From Arthonia radiata (Eukaryota; Ascomycota; Arthoniomycetes; Arthoniales; Arthoniaceae): DNA of 64,000 nt. The position numbers and the translations under genes were made by a program. This document shows, piece by piece, positions 61,241-64,000 of this stretch. The stretch covers positions 1,484,865-1,548,864 of the forward strand of contig PSQN01000003.1 of NCBI GenBank assembly GCA_002989075.1. Direction: 5' to 3'. Below the pieces are notes generated by a model. It was not told the origin of the DNA. It was given only the letters and a program-made list of their open reading frames with translations, and did no database searches. Within the stretch, counting starts at the first letter, position 1. Each line of letters opens with the position of its first letter.

Positions 61241-64000
61241 CTAGAGCTTTAAGATAGCCTAAAAAGGTTATACAAATCGAAAGGTTTTAGTTTTAAGTTT
61301 CTAATTTGTAAGAAGCTCTTTAGCACTATACTTAATAAGATAAAAAACCTTAAGCTTTATCTTACTAAAATTAGGCAATTAACGGACAATTTGGTAGCCT
61401 AAGAACTAGTACTACCCAACAAGGTAGTAACTGTCTACATTCTTTACAATTTAACTCTTAAATATAAGCATACGGTAGCTATTATTAGCTAAACTTACTA
61501 GCAAATAACTAGTAATATAAGTCTATAGAACTTATTTAGTTAACTTATAGACGAGTCTTATAAAATCTATAGTAGTATTCTAGCAGAAAAGGTTTTTACT
61601 GCGATAGACAATAAATTAACGTAAAGGACCGGAGAAAAATTAAAGTCTCTAAGTAAAAACTAAGAAAAATGCTCCTTTTGTAACAAAAAGGGGCATAAAC
61701 CGGCAACTTATTGGAAAAAATATTTAAATCTCCGGCTAAATTCTAACAAAAGCTCTAAAAACACCGATTTTTTAATATTTTCTGTATATAGTTCTAACCT
61801 ACAAGAAGAACAATACTTTATAGTATTACTAAATAGAGTTAATTACTCTACTAACTCTTAGATTCTCGATATAAGCTTAATAAGCTATATTTGCTTGAAT
61901 ATTAATCTTCTAACAGATATTCGGCCAACTAACCAGATTATTCGTTAAGAAGGAGAAAAGTTAATTTAAGCCTTATAATTAGATAAAGCAAAACTATTCT
62001 TTAAAGATAAAATAATTGTTCTAAACAAAGTTTTATTTGTTAAGGAATTTAGAATTAACCTTCTAAACTTTAATAAGCTTAGAAAGAGAAGAGGTAAGGT
62101 AACTCTTAGCTAAAATAAGCTAAAAGTTAATTAAGCCGGACAATTAACTACTAAGAGGCGATATATTAACGGCCTAATAGTAATAAAAGCTCAGACTATT
62201 AATATAGTCTAATCTCTCTATACTATTTCTTTAAAAACTAATCTTTAATATTAATAGATAGAATATATAGGCAAAAACGCCTTAAAATAGCTTAAAAAAG
62301 TTATTCTAGGAACAAATTATTTAAATAAATTAGAAGATAATTACTAAATTTACTTTAAAGTAAAGACAACGGCTAAAGTTAACTAAAAAACTCTAGATAA
62401 ATTAGCTAATTATTTAGAAAAAGTCTACTTAAATATTTATAGGCTAATTATACCGCAAACCTCTTCTAAAGATTAATTATTTACTAGCTTTATAGATAAT
62501 AAACCCCGTTATACAACTATTAAGATACTATAGTCTAAAGACTAGGTTTTTAACGTACTATTTATCTATATTACTTAAACAGAAACGTAGTCTGAGTATT
62601 CTTTTAAAAGACTATACTTAAACAACGTAAAAAAATACCGGGAAGGCTAGATAAAATAGCTTCTAGAACAAAAAAAAGCTATTTTAACGATTTTTGTACT
62701 ATATACCTCTCAATAAAATAGACAAGCTGAACGCTTTAACTGAACAATTGTTAGTAAAGTTTAAGCAATACTTTATACCGTCGGGCTACCCTAAATATAT
62801 TAGAGTAAAGCGCTAAAAGCAGCTATTTATATTTATAATAGAACCTTTTATATTAGATTGCCGGGGTTTATTACTCTATATAAAGTAAAATACAGTAAAA
62901 AACCGGATGTTAGTACTATTAAAATCTAGAGCTTAGTTACTTATCTTAAAGAATCTATACTAAAAAAATTAGACGCTAGAGTAACTACTTATATTCTAAT
63001 AGGCTACAGATTAAACTAATATAAGCTTTTAGATCTTAATAGCCGAAAGATTTACTAAAAAAGAGACGTTTATATTTAAAAAGAAAAATTTATTTAGAAC
63101 CTATAGAAATCTATAGTTAATTAATTAACCGAAAGTATTTTTAAAGAGCTTAAAGAACAACTAAAAGTTAAGTTAAAAAATAAGCTAAATCCGACCGCTA
63201 AATCTTAAAATAATAGAAAGGTACCTTTTAATAAAGAAGAAAGTTTTCTATATAAGAAACAGTATACCTCCCCTATATCTTAATAACTAGCAGATGAATT
63301 TAGATAAGAACTATACTAAACTAAAGCTTTAAACAAGTTTAACCTTTTTATCGAGTTAGATTATAGAAGTACCAAAGACTTTAGCCGAGTAGACATTAAT
63401 TGCGCCCAGAAAATAGATTTTATATATAAAAATGCCGATAAAAATTAGTTTAACGAGTTTTATAATAATCTAGAATAATACGCCGAACAGGCCTTAGTTA
63501 TAGTTACTAAAGAGCCTAATAACTTAAAAGAAATAAGAGTATTAAAGGATTAACCTTTTTAGCTAGATATAATATAGTTAGAGCTTAAAGAGCTAGCTAA
63601 CTAAAAAACTTAAATATTAACTAAGCTACTGCTAAGTAAAAAGACGCTAAAAGGGCGCTAAATACCGAAGATTAAGTATTTCTCGGAGAGCAAGCCGATT
63701 TTTAAAGCCTGCTAAATAGCTAAGGGCTGTTAGCAAAGACCCAGCTTTAATTTTATAGAGACCTTTGCAAATATAATAAATCTAATTACTTACTAGCTTA
63801 TATTAGCCTTAGTAGCAGAAAAAGACTAAAAAATAAAGCAATGGGACGTAAAATTAGCTTATCTTAACGCAAAGTTAGATAAGATTGTCTATATTAAGCA
63901 ACTAACTAGTCTATTTAACGGAACTAATAAAGTTTATTAAATATTGAGGACCCTTTACGGTCTAAAATAGGCCGACTAACAGTAAAAAGCCTATCTTTAA
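61241..64000 (+). mobile_element. Ty1/copia element G, remainder to window edge
   Basis: Continuation of G after C2. The parts are: gag with a C-x2-C-x4-H zinc knuckle (KCSFCNKKGHKPA near 61675); protease region (about 61850-61930); the GAG-pre-integrase zone (near 62260, IGKNALK); integrase core (about 62470-63000, with the YTSQQNRQAERFN type motif near 62700); and the start of RT (about 63700-64000, QWDVKLAYLNAKLDKIVY near 63840). The 3' end lies outside the window. Fossil with dozens of interruptions. Confidence 0.85.

Noticed and set aside
1-64000. CRISPR arrays, rRNA and tRNA genes
   Set aside because: No regularly spaced short repeats and no recognisable RNA gene were seen. All repeats resolve into LTRs, nested element copies or small coding repeats.

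Overview
The window looks like part of a filamentous ascomycete genome (Pezizomycotina; a Dothideomycete would fit, but that is only an inference). One GC-balanced gene island, about 39150-47870, sits between two AT-rich blocks made almost wholly of nested LTR retrotransposons. The AT-rich blocks are full of TpA and of TAG/TAA codons where pol families normally have CAG, CAA or TGG. That is the signature of repeat-induced point mutation (RIP). The island genes have short introns (51-63 nt) with CTRAY-type branch sites, as is usual in these fungi.

Left block (1-38913): an old minus-strand Ty3/gypsy element (A2) is the scaffold. Four insertions split it: a second copy of its own family that runs off the left edge (A3, to 3631); a plus-strand gypsy chromovirus (C1, 4988-12331); a third copy of its own family (A1, 12814-20826); and a minus-strand Ty1/copia element (F, 22984-35811). 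F contains another gypsy chromovirus (I, 26002-33410). One LTR of I contains an inverted solo LTR of I's own family (32852-33308). Target-site duplications support the order of events: CCGCG for C1, CTTAA for A1, GCGGT for F, GGTAT for I.

Island (39150-47870): a single-exon gene for a Cir_N-domain, LENG1-like nuclear protein (39665-40621) is followed by four members of what I read as one unrecognised gene family. They are a plus-strand gene (41599-43000), a decayed minus-strand relic (about 43001-43811), a minus-strand gene with an apparent homopolymer frameshift (45034-44094), and a plus-strand gene (46172-47365). The three clear members share an N-terminal four-cysteine zinc-binding module, a short phase-1 intron just after a [FW]-T-acidic motif, and a variable, partly low-complexity, helical C-terminal half.

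Right block (48026-64000): a plus-strand copia element (G) of the same family as F holds a gypsy chromovirus (C2, 48955-61240) of the same family as C1. C2 in turn holds a third gypsy type (H, 52751-58657). G runs off the right edge.

Two things stand out: the local cluster of the zinc-module family, and coding-like reading frames on the strand opposite to pol, between the chromodomain and the 3' LTR, in three different gypsy families (A, C and I). The C and I frames share a coiled-coil character and a short C-terminal motif. All retroelements here are treated as fossils. No tRNA, rRNA or CRISPR array was recognised.
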